This document shows positions 48,378-60,317 of a DNA stretch of 64,000 nt, piece by piece. This DNA comes from Balanoglossus misakiensis (lineage: Eukaryota > Hemichordata), in the NCBI GenBank assembly GCA_040954595.2, contig CM082595.2, positions 1,240,001 through 1,304,000 on the forward strand, read 5' to 3'. Every line of letters starts with the position of its first letter. Position 1 is the stretch's first letter. The notes below the pieces were generated by a model. That model was not told the origin of the DNA, made no database searches, and was given only the letters and a program-made list of their open reading frames with translations. The translations under genes and the position numbers were made by a program.

Positions 48378-49310
48378 TCACAAGTGGCTACTCACATGTT
48401 GTTTGTGATCTGAAGCCCAGTATGCATACGGTAGAGCTGATTCGGTATTGCGGTGGCAAGGGTAACTCAGGCCGCCGTAGCTTGCGTTGGCCGACGTGGT
48501 GGCACTCATCTGGGTCGACATAGGGTTGACTTGGCCCAGATCAACTTGGCTGTAGGTGTTGACCGGTATTTGTAGAGACCCGGTGTTCTGGTGTAGTTGT
48601 GTTGGGTAAGATAATTCAACGGTCTGCGGCAGACGAGACTGGGATGCACTTTGGCAGGAGCTGTAGCCTAACTGGGTTGTTTGCCCGTGGTGGACAGCTG
48701 ACCAGTTGTTGTATGTACTTGGAAGGTATTTGTGGGTGAGCGGCGGGTAGCCTCCTCCATAGGCGGCATCTGCAAGCAGTGACTTCTCGTATGCTTGTGG
48801 TGGAGCTCGGTAAGGTCTTGCCTTCATGCGCCGACGCCGACGATAATTCCCCTTTTCAAACATATCTTCACAAGCTGGGTCTAGGGTCCAGAAATTACCT
48901 TTTCTTTCTCCTCCACCTTCGCGAGGAATCTTGATGAAACATTCATTCAGACTTAAGTTATGACGGATGGAGTTCTGCCAGCCTTTTTTGTTCTTCTCGT
49001 AAAAGGGAAACTTGGAGATTATAAAGTCGTAAATTTGACTTAAAGTCAGTCTCTTTTCTACACTTTCACGTATTGCCATGGCAATTAGCGCAACGTATGA
49101 GTAAGGTGGTTTTTGGTGGTTATCACACTTCTTGTCGTCTTTGCTCAGAATATCCACGTTTTCTTCCTTGGTAGAATGTTCAGCCTGTTGGCCGGTGGGT
49201 GAGTTTGCAGTGTCGTTCGCTGTTGTACTGGCTTCGTTTTCTTCTTCCCTGCAGCTGAAATTCTGGCCCGGTTCTTTTTTGATGACGTGCCGGTTAATTG
49301 CATTCTCCAT
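48378..49310 (-). CDS. FoxL2: Forkhead transcription factor FoxL2
   Basis: Single-exon gene of 310 residues, as FoxL2 is in vertebrates. The forkhead domain is at about 67-162: [17 protein letters not shown], then [21 protein letters not shown], then the signature [18 protein letters not shown] and [13 protein letters not shown], which is FoxL2-specific. An IKKEPG segment near residue 10 matches the sumoylation consensus and corresponds to the VKEP site of the vertebrate protein. The C-terminus is Gln/Ser/Tyr-rich, without the vertebrate poly-Ala tract, and ends in a YAYWASDHK segment like the conserved YWDHDSK of vertebrate FoxL2. Start set at the first ATG (49310). FoxL2 acts in ovary differentiation and endomesoderm-derived tissues in other animals. 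Confidence 0.96.
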   Translation of the reverse strand: MENAINRHVIKKEPGQNFSCREEENEASTTANDTANSPTGQQAEHSTKEENVDILSKDDKKCDNHQKPPYSYVALIAMAIRESVEKRLTLSQIYDFIISKFPFYEKNKKGWQNSIRHNLSLNECFIKIPREGGGERKGNFWTLDPACEDMFEKGNYRRRRRMKARPYRAPPQAYEKSLLADAAYGGGYPPLTHKYLPSTYNNWSAVHHGQTTQLGYSSCQSASQSRLPQTVELSYPTQLHQNTGSLQIPVNTYSQVDLGQVNPMSTQMSATTSANASYGGLSYPCHRNTESALPYAYWASDHKQHVSSHL

Positions 49311-49709
49311 GCTGTGTTCAACAAGTAAATGAGCAGCTAACACTATGTGGGTCAAGAGTTGTAGCAACTGAATGAATGTACAACAGACGGCAGTGAAACC
49401 ACTTTAGTAGGTCGCCAACCACCTCGGGAGACACCGTGTTTAGGAAAGGAAATCCCATACAAGGAAAGAATTGTCTACATACGCGGCGTTCAAAGTGACA
49501 CCTAAACTAATCCAAAACAACACCCGAATCACTCATCTGGAATGGAATTCCTTCCTCTGTTCTCTGGAGAGGATCAAACAAACTCTCTTCAACAATTTCT
49601 TCCCGTCGCCAAAAATATAAAACAAAAACATAACGTCAAAATATTAAAAAACTTTGTTTTAAAATAGTTCCGACGTGAAGTGATACATGAAGACAGCAGT
49701 TCAAAGTCA

Positions 49710-49748
49710 TGACGTCATCATTACTTGTTCTACACTCTGATTGGTCAA
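49710..49748 (-). promoter_or_regulatory. CRE palindrome and CCAAT box upstream of FoxL2
   Basis: TGACGTCA at 49710-49717 and, 20 bp away, TTGACCAATCAG (minus strand, 49737-49748), a good inverted CCAAT box. Both lie about 400 bp upstream of the start codon, a plausible proximal promoter. The sequence only shows the motifs; use is inferred. Confidence 0.5.
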
Positions 49749-52700
49749 CACTTTCAACAAATCTGTTTTTCCTCCGATTACTTCAAGAGTAGTAATTTCA
49801 CTGTACGATTGCAGGGGAATTATAAGTTCTTTCAATTTTTATAACTGTTAGAAGACGAAACACACCCCAAAAAGCGTTCAAATTCGATGTCAGAAGTGAA
49901 CACTCACAAGTTAGCGTTAGCGTACCCGGAAAGTGATATTGCGTCACCGTTTAAAAAATCTTGGGAAAATTCGTTACGCTTTTGACAAACTTCAAACTTG
50001 CAACATTCTGTTATATGCAGGTATCTATGTTTACTACAATTTGCGTCACGCATAAAATATACGAAATATAGAAATGACAAAAACACTTAATTGATAATGT
50101 GTTATTTTGAGATGAGAAGTTCTTTTTCTTCTTCAGATCTTTCAGCTAAAATTGACTCATTGGCATATGTCAGGTACCAGTTGGCACATATCTAATTGAA
50201 CAGCATCCGCCATAAAACATGTATAGATTTCATTACAAGAAATATAATACGATCTGGAGGTCATAGGACAGTGACCTGAAACCAATTTGATAATGAGCGA
50301 AGGTTTACTATCAATTCACTATTGTTCCAATATCTATCTGTTATCGGATAATATGTCAAATTTAGAAGGCTGTCGACATTTGGGCCGTATAATACTTAGA
50401 TAAAGTTTTATAGTTTCTCAGCGTAAAACGAGGTCTTTCTAATAGCTATAGCTTTTAGGTATTTTTTCAACCCCTTTGTTTTATTAACAGAGATTCTTCA
50501 TTGATCTCAAAAGCATGATATGAAATGTACAAAGTGCATTGCTTTTCTTGAAAACTGAAGATGCTGAAAAACTGCCGAGTAAGCAGTTTTCGTAAATATT
50601 TTTTCTATGGGTAAAACACATCATTAAGTTTATCTCAAAATCGAGCAGTTTAGGCGAGCACTGAATTGTTATATTCCGACTGATTTATGTGTAGTGCTTG
50701 GTGAAATTGAAATAGTAGAAATTGCTTTTAAAAGTTCTAATTCCGCTATCCCATAGTGCGCGTACATCCTAATAATCGATCCTAGTTTGAGGATGTCAAA
50801 TTGGCCTCTCTTGGTGTAAGGTTACCCGGATGTCGAATGAGTGACAACCATGTCAATGTTTTTCATTGTCGCGAGATTATAGGTCAATACTGTTTCCGTA
50901 ATGTTATCAAAATGAGAAATGGCTACGCCGACATATCTGCACCGGCGCCGTAAAATATCAACATGGTGTCAAAATATTTCCAAAACAAATCAGATTACTC
51001 TCTGTATTAGATACAGTTTGGGGTTTTATCACTCTGATATGATGAATTTGAGATTTATAGTTCTCCCCATTTAATGTGTCACTCCCCCTGCACCTGTTCC
51101 ATTGTTGATGACGTCAGAATACTAGTCTACAAGTGTTTATCGAAATTAGAAGAAAGTAAATCGGTCAAAGATTTTCGCAAAATGATATTCTTTTCTTCAT
51201 AATTTTGATTTTGGCACGATCAGACGACAACGAAATAGGATTGATTTTGAAAACCGTACAAATATCTAAGGGCGTTCACTGTCTTAATTCAAGTTGACTT
51301 TTCAGCGTTTTCCTGTTGCAATATAAATATAATAGCGAAAAGCAAAATATTGTGTTAGAACTTCGAGTATCTGATGTGAAGTATAGGCTGACACGTCTGT
51401 CTTCCGCGCATGCTCAGTCCTTACGCCATTGGCTGGTCGAAGAATGGCTGCTGCTGTCTTTAGCAGTTTATTCCAATGATCGTTCATTTACCGTTTGAAA
51501 TTCCACATGCCGACAGACCAGTTCAGTTTAGAATCGAAAGAAACGCGTCAGTCTGGATTCCAGACTAACAGGGAACATTATTTTGAATTTAAAATTTCAG
51601 TCACAGATTAACTCAATGGAACGCCTTGACGAAGGTTTAAGGAGTTTACTATGAAATGGTTGATAGCATTTTAAAGATAAACTGTTGAAGACAGCTTAAC
51701 ATGAACCTCTACGGGGATTCACTTTAGGGAAAACAAGGGATTGGCAGACACGTGACTGCCTATCAACAACAAATAGTCAATGTAACAGGCACATGTGTAG
51801 GACAGCTGATGACGACACGGAAAATCACATTCCCATGACAAAAATGTTTATATTAACGTCAGAAATAATGTTATATGGCTAAAAATAACAATATTTACAG
51901 CTATGTTATCAACAAGAGATGGATCAGATGATGTGTTATGTTAACAAAACCATCGACCGCCGTTCCTCTGTCTAAATACCACTCTATTCCAATTGGAATT
52001 ATTCCAGGAATGTTCAAAACCGAATCCACATGGCAACGACTACGTGCATTTCATTGTAAAATTATGTATTCATCCTAAAATTAGCTGATCAATCACAGAC
52101 CATAAACCCTAGAATGGTCAACTTGAAGTACAAAGTAAGCCTTTTATATCAGAACAGATTTATCCCATGCACATCAAATACAAAGCGACAGTTCCACGCA
52201 CATCAATAAATCAAGGTTTCGCTCGCAATGCAACAGAGAATTAGGATATGTTGGTCTGAAAATTTGGACGAATATCAGCCATCAACTGTCGCCCCCTAGA
52301 GTCGAGGGGATATAACTGCTGCCCTCAATGTCGATAAACCTGATTTGATGCAACGGCCTTGTTTGTAATACATGTCCAAATGATAGCATACATGATTCGG
52401 AAAACAGATAGTTCCTTGCCCTTCAAACCAGCTTTAGATAGTTCATAAATGCAAACAGTGGCCGACACGATCGAATTTGCCTTTTCAAAATCAATATAAT
52501 GTCTAGAGGTGAGAACTGTTTGCGAAATCCTACTTATTTTCAACAAGTGGGAAAAGCTAGCCGGACTCGGCTAGTAATCTCTCCAATTACTAAATACTTT
52601 TCAGTCGAAGGCAATATTAATCAAGCAGTGATTTGTCATTCTCTTAAAATCTGTCGTTTCCCCCCTGGGCTCTGTGGAGAAAAATATGCAAAGCTAAAAA

Positions 52701-53198
52701 AACACAACATAAGATTCTTAATGCTAATTTCAACAAAGTCAATTTGTCAACCGGTATTTATGGTCTGGGTTTTCATGAACCATCTCAGTGTGAAGTTGTC
52801 TGCCTCCTGAAGTACTAAAATACTTTCCAGTTGTTAATAGAAACCTGTTGTCCACAAGATATTGAAACTGTTTCAACAAAAATGATATCCTTTGATTAAT
52901 TGCCATGGGATATAGGTTACTATGGCGACATACTGCATGATGGGTAAATTCATGGGTGTCGTGAAGGAACTCGTCCCACATCAAATTAGAGATATGAAGA
53001 CCCTATTTAATAATTCCAAAGTTTGCACGCTTGCACAATTAGGAATGATCCAAAGCTACGATTATTGACAAATCGAAAGTTGATTGCATCGGTAATCAAT
53101 TTCTAATTACATTATTTGTGACAAGAGAGAGTAGCTGTTTGCTTGACGATTGTGTCAATCATGACGTCATCGCCTTCCGGCGCACTGTAGACTATATT
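49749..53198. other. Intergenic region between FoxL2 and the first GPCR
   Basis: About 3.4 kb without a recognised gene. Full CRE palindromes lie at 51119-51126 and 53162-53169, the latter 30 bp before the GPCR start. Otherwise AT-rich unique-looking sequence. Confidence 0.6.
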
Positions 53199-56100
53199 AT
53201 GAGAGGAACTTCACACACTGTGCTTTTTGAAGAGGCATCAGTTTCGCCACAAACAACGAACACCATGACATCCGTCGCATCTACCGAGTCTCCGGTAAAC
53301 TCTTACACTAATCCCGCGACTCAGACATTATTTGCCGATGTCAACTGGACCATGTATCGAACTACACCAGAACTCTCCGCCACCACCGTGACAGAACAAA
53401 CGAACGAGACGGGATTAATCCAGGACACCTGGCAGACAGTGACAGAAGAGATTCTCAACTCAACCCTGGCAGCATTCAACTCGACAGCAGAGGCGAACGA
53501 AACATCCCTCGCCCCTGTAAGCGAAGAAGACGAAATCAGATCGACAAGTACCAATTTTGAAGCACCATTTTTGACTGTCGTCTGTGTAGTTGGTCTCATC
53601 GGCAACATTCTGGTTTTGGCAGTCTATTCTAAGAAGAAATCTCGTCGACATAATGCATCACTATATGTGTTGAATTTAGCCATAGGTAACGTACAACCAT
53701 TCAAGTGTATATTAAACTGGTTATCCTCGGGTAGCTGGCCTTCCCGTAATGATTAAACTTACCTTTTGTTGCATTTTGATTAACAGTCTTTGTAGAAAGT
53801 TTAGGGCAGCCATAAGGTCAGATGCTCTTATTGAAATTTGAGAAAATCTGCGTTGATTTAACCCACTGCGCAAATTCTTCTTTCGAAGACTGAAATTTAT
53901 CAAATACCAGAGCCCGTCATTGTTTTAAAGCACAGAACAATATATTTGTTTTTGAATGATTCTTCAGGTGTTAAACACGATACTAATTCCTATTTTATTG
54001 GATTTCATTAAGTAGCTAATTTTCACTCTCACCTAGTGTCGTGCGCATTCGTGACTGCGTGCATTAATATTGTCAATCATGATATTCTTGAGAATTGCTC
54101 GTGCGGACAAAGACCGGTCGATTCCAAATTCTGTAAAGACTACAGATATTTCACAAAGAAGTAGAAACTGACGTCTTGAGTGGTGACAAGATACCCATTT
54201 TAAAGGAGATACATATCCCGGGTGATGGTCTTATCATCGCCAGTGAGATATCTCTGGCAAGAAGTATCTCATTCCTTGACGTATACACTTTTTCCCTTTT
54301 CCCTGTTATTCTCTTTGGGAATTATCACATTCGTCTGGAAGCATTGCTGCTCATCTCGTTTGAGTTGTGACCTTTAAAAATGCGTTCAATTGCAATTCAA
54401 TGCAATTTGAAACCCACTAACCTTCCAGAACGATTTGTAGCATATCTTTCTTCACTCTGGAATGGCATTGATGATAAAAGTCGTGTGGAAAATTAATTTT
54501 AAGTTGGGACTTGCAAAGCCTACTCTAAATGGTTCTTTTATCAAACACACAATCTTTTCCATTATGTTACTAATTCTCGGAGGGTTGAACACGGCCAATG
54601 CCATTAATGTTCTCCACATGTAGGATTTAACAATCAACAAATGTGCTTTTTTGTACAGAACAATCGAACCGAATCTGTTCAATCGATCAGTGGCAGATAA
54701 GAGAACATTAAATGATAATAAACTTGTAGGTTTGATCGAATAACTTAATTTCTTTACCAGATATTAGATTGTGTGACACAGCTTAGTGGGGTTATTATTA
54801 ATACATAGGACTTTGTTCCAATAAGCGAATATCTGGGTCACTGTGTTGGTAACCTTCTAAAAAATGCGTCACTGGTGATTTGACCAACATTTTGATTGAC
54901 AGGAACCATTTCAGGTTGTCATGGTAATTGCTTGTTTGTTAGCGAGAAACCAAGTATGCCTCCAAGATTTTCTGCGGCGTCACGCTGTACACTAAGAATT
55001 CCCTCAAATGATTTCTGTGGCAGATTATTACTTAAGTTATCTGGCCGCTTTTAAGTCAAACTGAGGGTGGGCACTTTTTAATGGGGTGATGAGAGATGAA
55101 TATCTTAAGACATGCTTGATGTGCCTTTAGATTTTTCTGATAAATCCATTCCTTCACCCATTAAAGTATTTGGATCAAGTCGAAGTCATAACCGCTCATT
55201 ATTTGACACCGAATATTTTATAACCCATTATACATTGTAATCATGTTAATGGTACATTCCCCCATCCAGCATCTTTTCTTGTGAACGGGAAATGAGCGCT
55301 TTAAACTAAGAACCTTTCGTCTTTAGCGTCTTTTTGGAATGTAGCTAAACGGATGAAGCAAAACTAAACATTCGATCAACGATGAAATAGTGCATACTAT
55401 ACAACTGAATCGTGAAACAATCCAGAAAAGGTTAAAGAATCATAGATATATTGGAAATTATATTGGCGTCATCGTCAATGTCATCGATAAACATGATGTT
55501 TATCCAAATACACAGTGTTTTCAGTAATCATATACCTTTAGGTATCGTTATGTTTGTCAAGTAAAAGTGTTTTGGTAGTAAATGTACCCTTGGGGCTCGC
55601 GCACTTCAGCAAATATCGAGCAATCGCTGAAATCCGTCGCAATGTGATTCCAAGGCGGCGTCAATCAATGTCACGTGGTTCCTAGAAGTAGGAGTCGAAG
55701 GAAAACGATTTTTCCCCAATCGTTATCGGCTTGTCCATTTTGCATAAGATATCAATGTCTGTCACAAACAGATCTAATAACTACTGACTTTAATGCGGCA
55801 AACTTCGGGGATTTTCAGTGTGAAAAGTTGAGTAACAGAATTTCCGTTAAAAATCGAAGTAGCTAATCCGTTCGATTGCTGGAAAGTTGAAGTGTAGAAT
55901 AGTCATATATTCAATGATCGATATGCAAATCAATAGAAAATGTCGTCACCTTTTTTTATTTTGAAAGTGACGTGTTGGTCTCAAATTCTTAAAATTCTGG
56001 TTAGAATCACCTTTTATCAATTATTTTTTTTCTTGTAGCCTTTTATACATCAAAACCCTTCTTCTATATTTCAGGCGATCTTCTGGCTCTGGTTGTTGTG

Positions 56101-57064
56101 GCGTTTCACATCACCGAATTTTATCGTCCAAGCTGGTCTGTTTTATGGAAGTCTGACGTATCCTGCATCGTGCATAGATTCTCTCGATACGTTGGCTTCA
56201 ATATCACTGTGCTCACCATGGTTGCCATAGCGATCGATCGATACTTTGCGATTTGCCATCCGGTGAAATTCAAGATTAGTTTCACTCTGAGAAGAACAAC
56301 TCTTATCCTGGTGATTCTCTGGTTTCTGTCGCTGGTGGCAGCTTCTCCAACGCTGTTCATGTTCAAGGTAAGGATAACATAAATCTTAGAAACATTTTAG
56401 TCTGGTCTCGGGTCCTACCCCTCTCAACCGCTCACAGCAAACAAGAAACTCTTGTATTTTCTTTCAGGCTGTTTACGGAAGCAGTGATCTGGGTGACACA
56501 TACAAAGGAAAATCGGCGTTCGCATGTAAGCTGGATATGCCGGGAGGGAAGTGGTTTCGACATTTCAAGGCTCTGTATTTTAATCTAGTATTGTTTTTCA
56601 TGCCGTCAGTTGTTACTTTCATTCTTAACACGATCACAGTCATTGAAGTTTGGAAAAGCACCAGAACTCTGGCTAGAGGCGACAGCCGTAAAACAACCTC
56701 TAAATACGAGCATGCACACTGGAAAGCAGCTCGAACCCTTCTCGTAGTTTTTGTTGCCTATTTCTTGAGTTATGTTCTTTTATGTACATACAACTTGGTG
56801 TTCATTTATTTGCCGGAGAATACTATCGATCCAATGGTCAAAAATGTTGGTTTGTTGTTACCTTACGCCAACAGTTGCATGAATCCGATAATATACTCCT
56901 TCTTGAATCCGAAATTTCGAGGAGAATGCCGAGTTTTGCTGTGCAGACGACAAGCTCGTGAGAAAACCAGCACTTCTATCTATATTGTGAAGACAGAAGG
57001 GAGCAGTGATATGTATGTAAGTGAAATGTCTGTCAGAAACCCAATCGACATCACAGATGAGTGA
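53199..57064 (+). CDS. Class A (rhodopsin-like) GPCR, probably peptide receptor, copy 1
   Basis: Three exons: 53199-53685, 56075-56367, 56468-57064; 458 residues (436 if ATG 53265, with the better CACCATGA context, is used). The extracellular N-terminus is Ser/Thr-rich with five N-glycosylation sequons (NWT, NET, NST, NST, NET). TM1 has GLIGN; TM2 NLAIGDLL, split by an intron at the Gly. TM3 has a Cys and ends in IDRYFAICHP. ECL2 carries FACKL, giving the usual disulfide. TM7 has NSCMNPIIYSF, followed by a Cys-rich tail. TM6 lacks the usual CWxP toggle. The second intron is after TM4 (FMFK). The ligand cannot be told from sequence. A paralogue in tandem lies 3 kb downstream. Confidence 0.9.
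53686..56074 (+). other. First intron of GPCR copy 1
   Basis: 2.4 kb, phase 1, between TM1 and TM2. I see no exon or recognisable element in it; it is AT-rich. Confidence 0.75.
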
Positions 57065-58016
57065 TCAGGCTAACTCCACAGCCCCATATTTAAAAAGTGC
57101 ATCGGTCTAGTTATTATATTAATACCTTCAAATCGTGATCACCAAACCAGGTCAGTACCAACGTCAATATACACCATTCAAAGAATCTAGAAAAGTATGC
57201 CACAAGTTCTCCGTGCAATAGTACATTTACATTATTAACAGCTTCGAGTTTGGTAAATTCCTCTTCCTCAAACCTAATCGGTGGTTGTATTCAGCTCCAG
57301 TGGTATTACCAGACAATTATGCCCAGCCCCCCTCGGGCACACTTACAGCCTTGTCACCAGGTCGACAAATTCAAAGCCTTAATGCGGTTCAAAACTCTCA
57401 TTAGGTGTCGTATCCTCTATTTCCCCCGGGATAACATCACCCCTTTAAATGTTAAATGTATCCGCGTGACGTTGTCCTTGAAAGCCTGATTAATACAAAC
57501 ACAGAAATTCACAAAAAAACTATATTTAATTGAACCATAGACTTTATCCTGCTAATATCTATGGCTGAACCCCCGCTCCGTTTCTTTCTTGGTTACCTGG
57601 CCTCTTCCAAAGGATTCACCATTCAAGCCTGATGCAGTTGTTGTTAATATGGAGTGAAAATATTCATGTTTCTGATTTTCTTTCTTGTTATATTATATTT
57701 TGTTACCTAATTAACATCGAATGTCATTGCACTGGTCGGATCAATCATTTGTAATTATATTACACTATCATACAATGCATCAAAGCTGTTGTTTTTTAGT
57801 ATATTCAGGTGTATATTGAATGACGCTTGTTTTTGAGTTATGTCAGATATATATTAGCATATTATCGGATTGTATTTATAGCACTTTAAGTCAAGAGTTA
57901 TTATACTAAATGTGATATAATCTTTAGTATGTATTTATCAAAGATTTATTGTGTGTGAGTGTATATATGATATATGCGCTGTATTACTGGTCAGTTTGGT
58001 GTAAATACACGAATCC

Positions 58017-58070
58017 ACACTCGTCAGATGCTATTGCCTTGTGCCTGGGGCAATAGTATCTGACGAGTGT
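58017..58070. repeat. 22-bp inverted repeat (hairpin)
   Basis: Arms 58017-58038 and 58049-58070 pair at 21 of 22 positions around a 10-nt loop. It includes GCTATTGCCTTG (58030-58041), the same 12-mer that forms an arm of the hairpin after the MAB21-like gene (30280-30291). Confidence 0.85.
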
Positions 58071-58270
58071 AGGGTCACACTGAACAGCTCGTTTGCGTTT
58101 CGAGTCTGTTAGTATCTCCACGCTCTTTCTTTGTCTCTAATGTGAAGAAAACACCGTTCAAATTCAATTAATTCTCACACGCCATTGAGGGATACAGCAT
58201 GATAGTGCCGCTACGCTGTTTTGCGGATTAAACATGATCATTTTCGGTGCCACACGTCTCATCATCTGAG

Positions 58271-59052
58271 ATGGTTCGATTTGCTTTCTTCCGGAAGGAT
58301 GTGGTGGTCCTGAGGAGAGCCGCTTGGTTTAGGGTGAGTTAACCTTCCAATGCATCCTATACAAAATTCATGTTTAATAGAATGGTAACCATAGCAATGG
58401 TGGAAATCATACTGTTAACGTTCCTTCTTGACTTCCGCAAATATATCGTCTGACAAAAAGAGATAGGTGATCCATTTACTAATACGTCGCCGTTCTTGTA
58501 TCCTTCGCACATGGGGTGCCTTCAAGATTATACACACTCTCTAACAAGCAAGCACGTGCACAAAATATAATATGCTATCTGGATGAAGACCGTGATTGGA
58601 TAACAATTATAATAAACCGTGACGTGGCCAAGCACGGTTTTAATTTGAATTGAAGAGACTATTCCTGATTGGTCGAAACAAATGAACAGATGTTCCCAAA
58701 TTTCCATTCGGTACATGCTGTTTTATTTGAGGACTTTGACAGTGTCGAGTCGCTCATTATGACCGAAACTGGGAAACTTCAACCAATTTTATCCAGGTAA
58801 TAGCAGCATATATTGCTTTCCTCTTGTGTTTCAGTACTTGAAGACATTGGTGATTCATGCGTAACTCTTAACATACAGTATTTTTTATTCCAAGCGATTC
58901 ATTCGGGCACGAATACGACGTGGCAAATCGAGCATCGGTGCACAGGTGTACCCTAACCGTCAAAAGGTCACGATGGTCACAGAAATGGCGTCATTTCTCA
59001 ATCAAAGGAGGATTTTTGACTCGCCGCGACTGTCCAAGTACACACGCAGAAG
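58271..59052 (+). CDS. Hypothetical two-exon coding segment, Arg-rich
   Basis: Candidate exons 58271-58333 (21 codons, ATG in the good context GAGATGG, strong donor AGG|GTGAGT) and 58895-59052 (52 open codons, acceptor CCAAG, strong donor AGAAG|GTTAGT) join in phase 0. The product would be basic, rich in Arg, with CpG-richer DNA than around it. I do not recognise it, and no third exon was found that continues the frame. It could be the 5' end of a small gene or a chance run. Confidence 0.25.
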
Positions 59053-59335
59053 GTTAGTGACAAATTTGGGTAATTCTGAGAATTTTCTTGAATAACGAAT
59101 AAGCTGGAAAACATGTGCTCCATTATAAGCCGGTGAGAGAGGTAAGGCGTGGGCAATACAGCCTCGTAGAAAGGTAGTCGTTGAGTCAAATATCCACGTA
59201 TACGAAGCAGAATAGGGACTATTTTATCATGCTTGCGTATAACCCCTGAAAACTGTCAGATTTAATTTGCTGGTAGGGACAAGGTAATCCGCAGTACATC
59301 GCAATCGACCGTTTTCCGAACTCCACGAGACGGTA

Positions 59336-59387
59336 ATTAACCAAAATCTCACGAGATCTTAATTAACCCAAATCTCACGAGATCTCC
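59336..59387. repeat. 26-bp tandem duplication with TCTCACGAGA palindromes
   Basis: Two adjacent copies of AATTAACC-AAATCTCACGAGATCT; the cores TCTCACGAGA lie at 59347-59356 and 59373-59382. A related sequence, TCTCGCGAGATCTCACAATG (63245-63264), lies just before exon 2 of GPCR copy 2, matching the second copy and its flank. Confidence 0.7.
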
Positions 59388-60317
59388 CAATGAGCGGAAA
59401 CTCATCGACATGTATTGTTGTGTCGTAAAGAATCAAGTGCTACGTGAAGCAGCGATCGTTTGTGTCTGGAGTGATTTCAGGTTATTGGTCTCAGCATGAG
59501 TTCTCCAGATTCAATATTCGATGTTTCCCCTTCCAAAGTAATCACAGTGATTCCTTTTCAAATTGGTTTGATCAAAAGGGGACTTGAGAGTGGTTGACGT
59601 CACCATTATCTGAGATTGTACAACCAAAGAGTTCGTAACCTTTATCAGATATTGGTTTGTAGCAATAACATATTTCTATGTTTCTTCGATAAGTATTGTC
59701 GTTCAGGCCTGGTAATCATTCAAGCCAACACGTCAACAAGGTCAAACCGATCGAGTCTGTTTGAAAGTATTAGAAGGAAGCCTTGTAAGGATCCTGTTAG
59801 AAGTAACAGGAAGTTCTTCGGTCTTTGTTCCCTAAGTGGAACTGGAAGCTAGCTATTCTCCACAACAGGGAAGTTCAACTCTTGTATCTTCCTTAAAAGT
59901 GTTTTGCATTGTCCACTGTACTGGACTATCCTTGAAAATGTGTGAATTTAATTCAACTCAACTGATATTAGGCAGAAGACAACATTTCAAGTACCTGAAT
60001 ATAAATTATGCCATTTAAAACCACTTAAGCAGTTGGGTAAAGTTCGTACATGTTAGATATTCCTTGTGACAAAACAAAGGCATAATAGAATCCTAGATGG
60101 AGGAGTTCATGAATGTTTTACATTTTTAATATCATTATATCTGAGTTGCATGATGAGAAATTTATTGTTAGTCTCAGGCACTGCAATCAGGACTCATTTC
60201 TATCGAATTACACAGAGCCGCGCACTAATCCGAATCAATTGTATTAATGCGCGCCAGCTTATAAAGGAAGAAACATTCGAAAACGAAGCTATATCGCCAC
60301 CTGGGTCGTACGAAAAA

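Larger units (their letters stand above)
57065..60317. other. Intergenic region between the two GPCR genes
   Basis: 3.2 kb. It holds a 22-bp hairpin (58017-58070), a possible two-exon small gene (58271-59052), a 26-bp tandem duplication (about 59336-59387) and a CRE palindrome (59595-59602). No clear poly(A) signal for GPCR copy 1 was found. Confidence 0.6.

Noticed and set aside
49311-49367. N-terminal extension of FoxL2 by 19 codons
   Set aside because: The extension would need a TTG start; the first ATG is at 49310.
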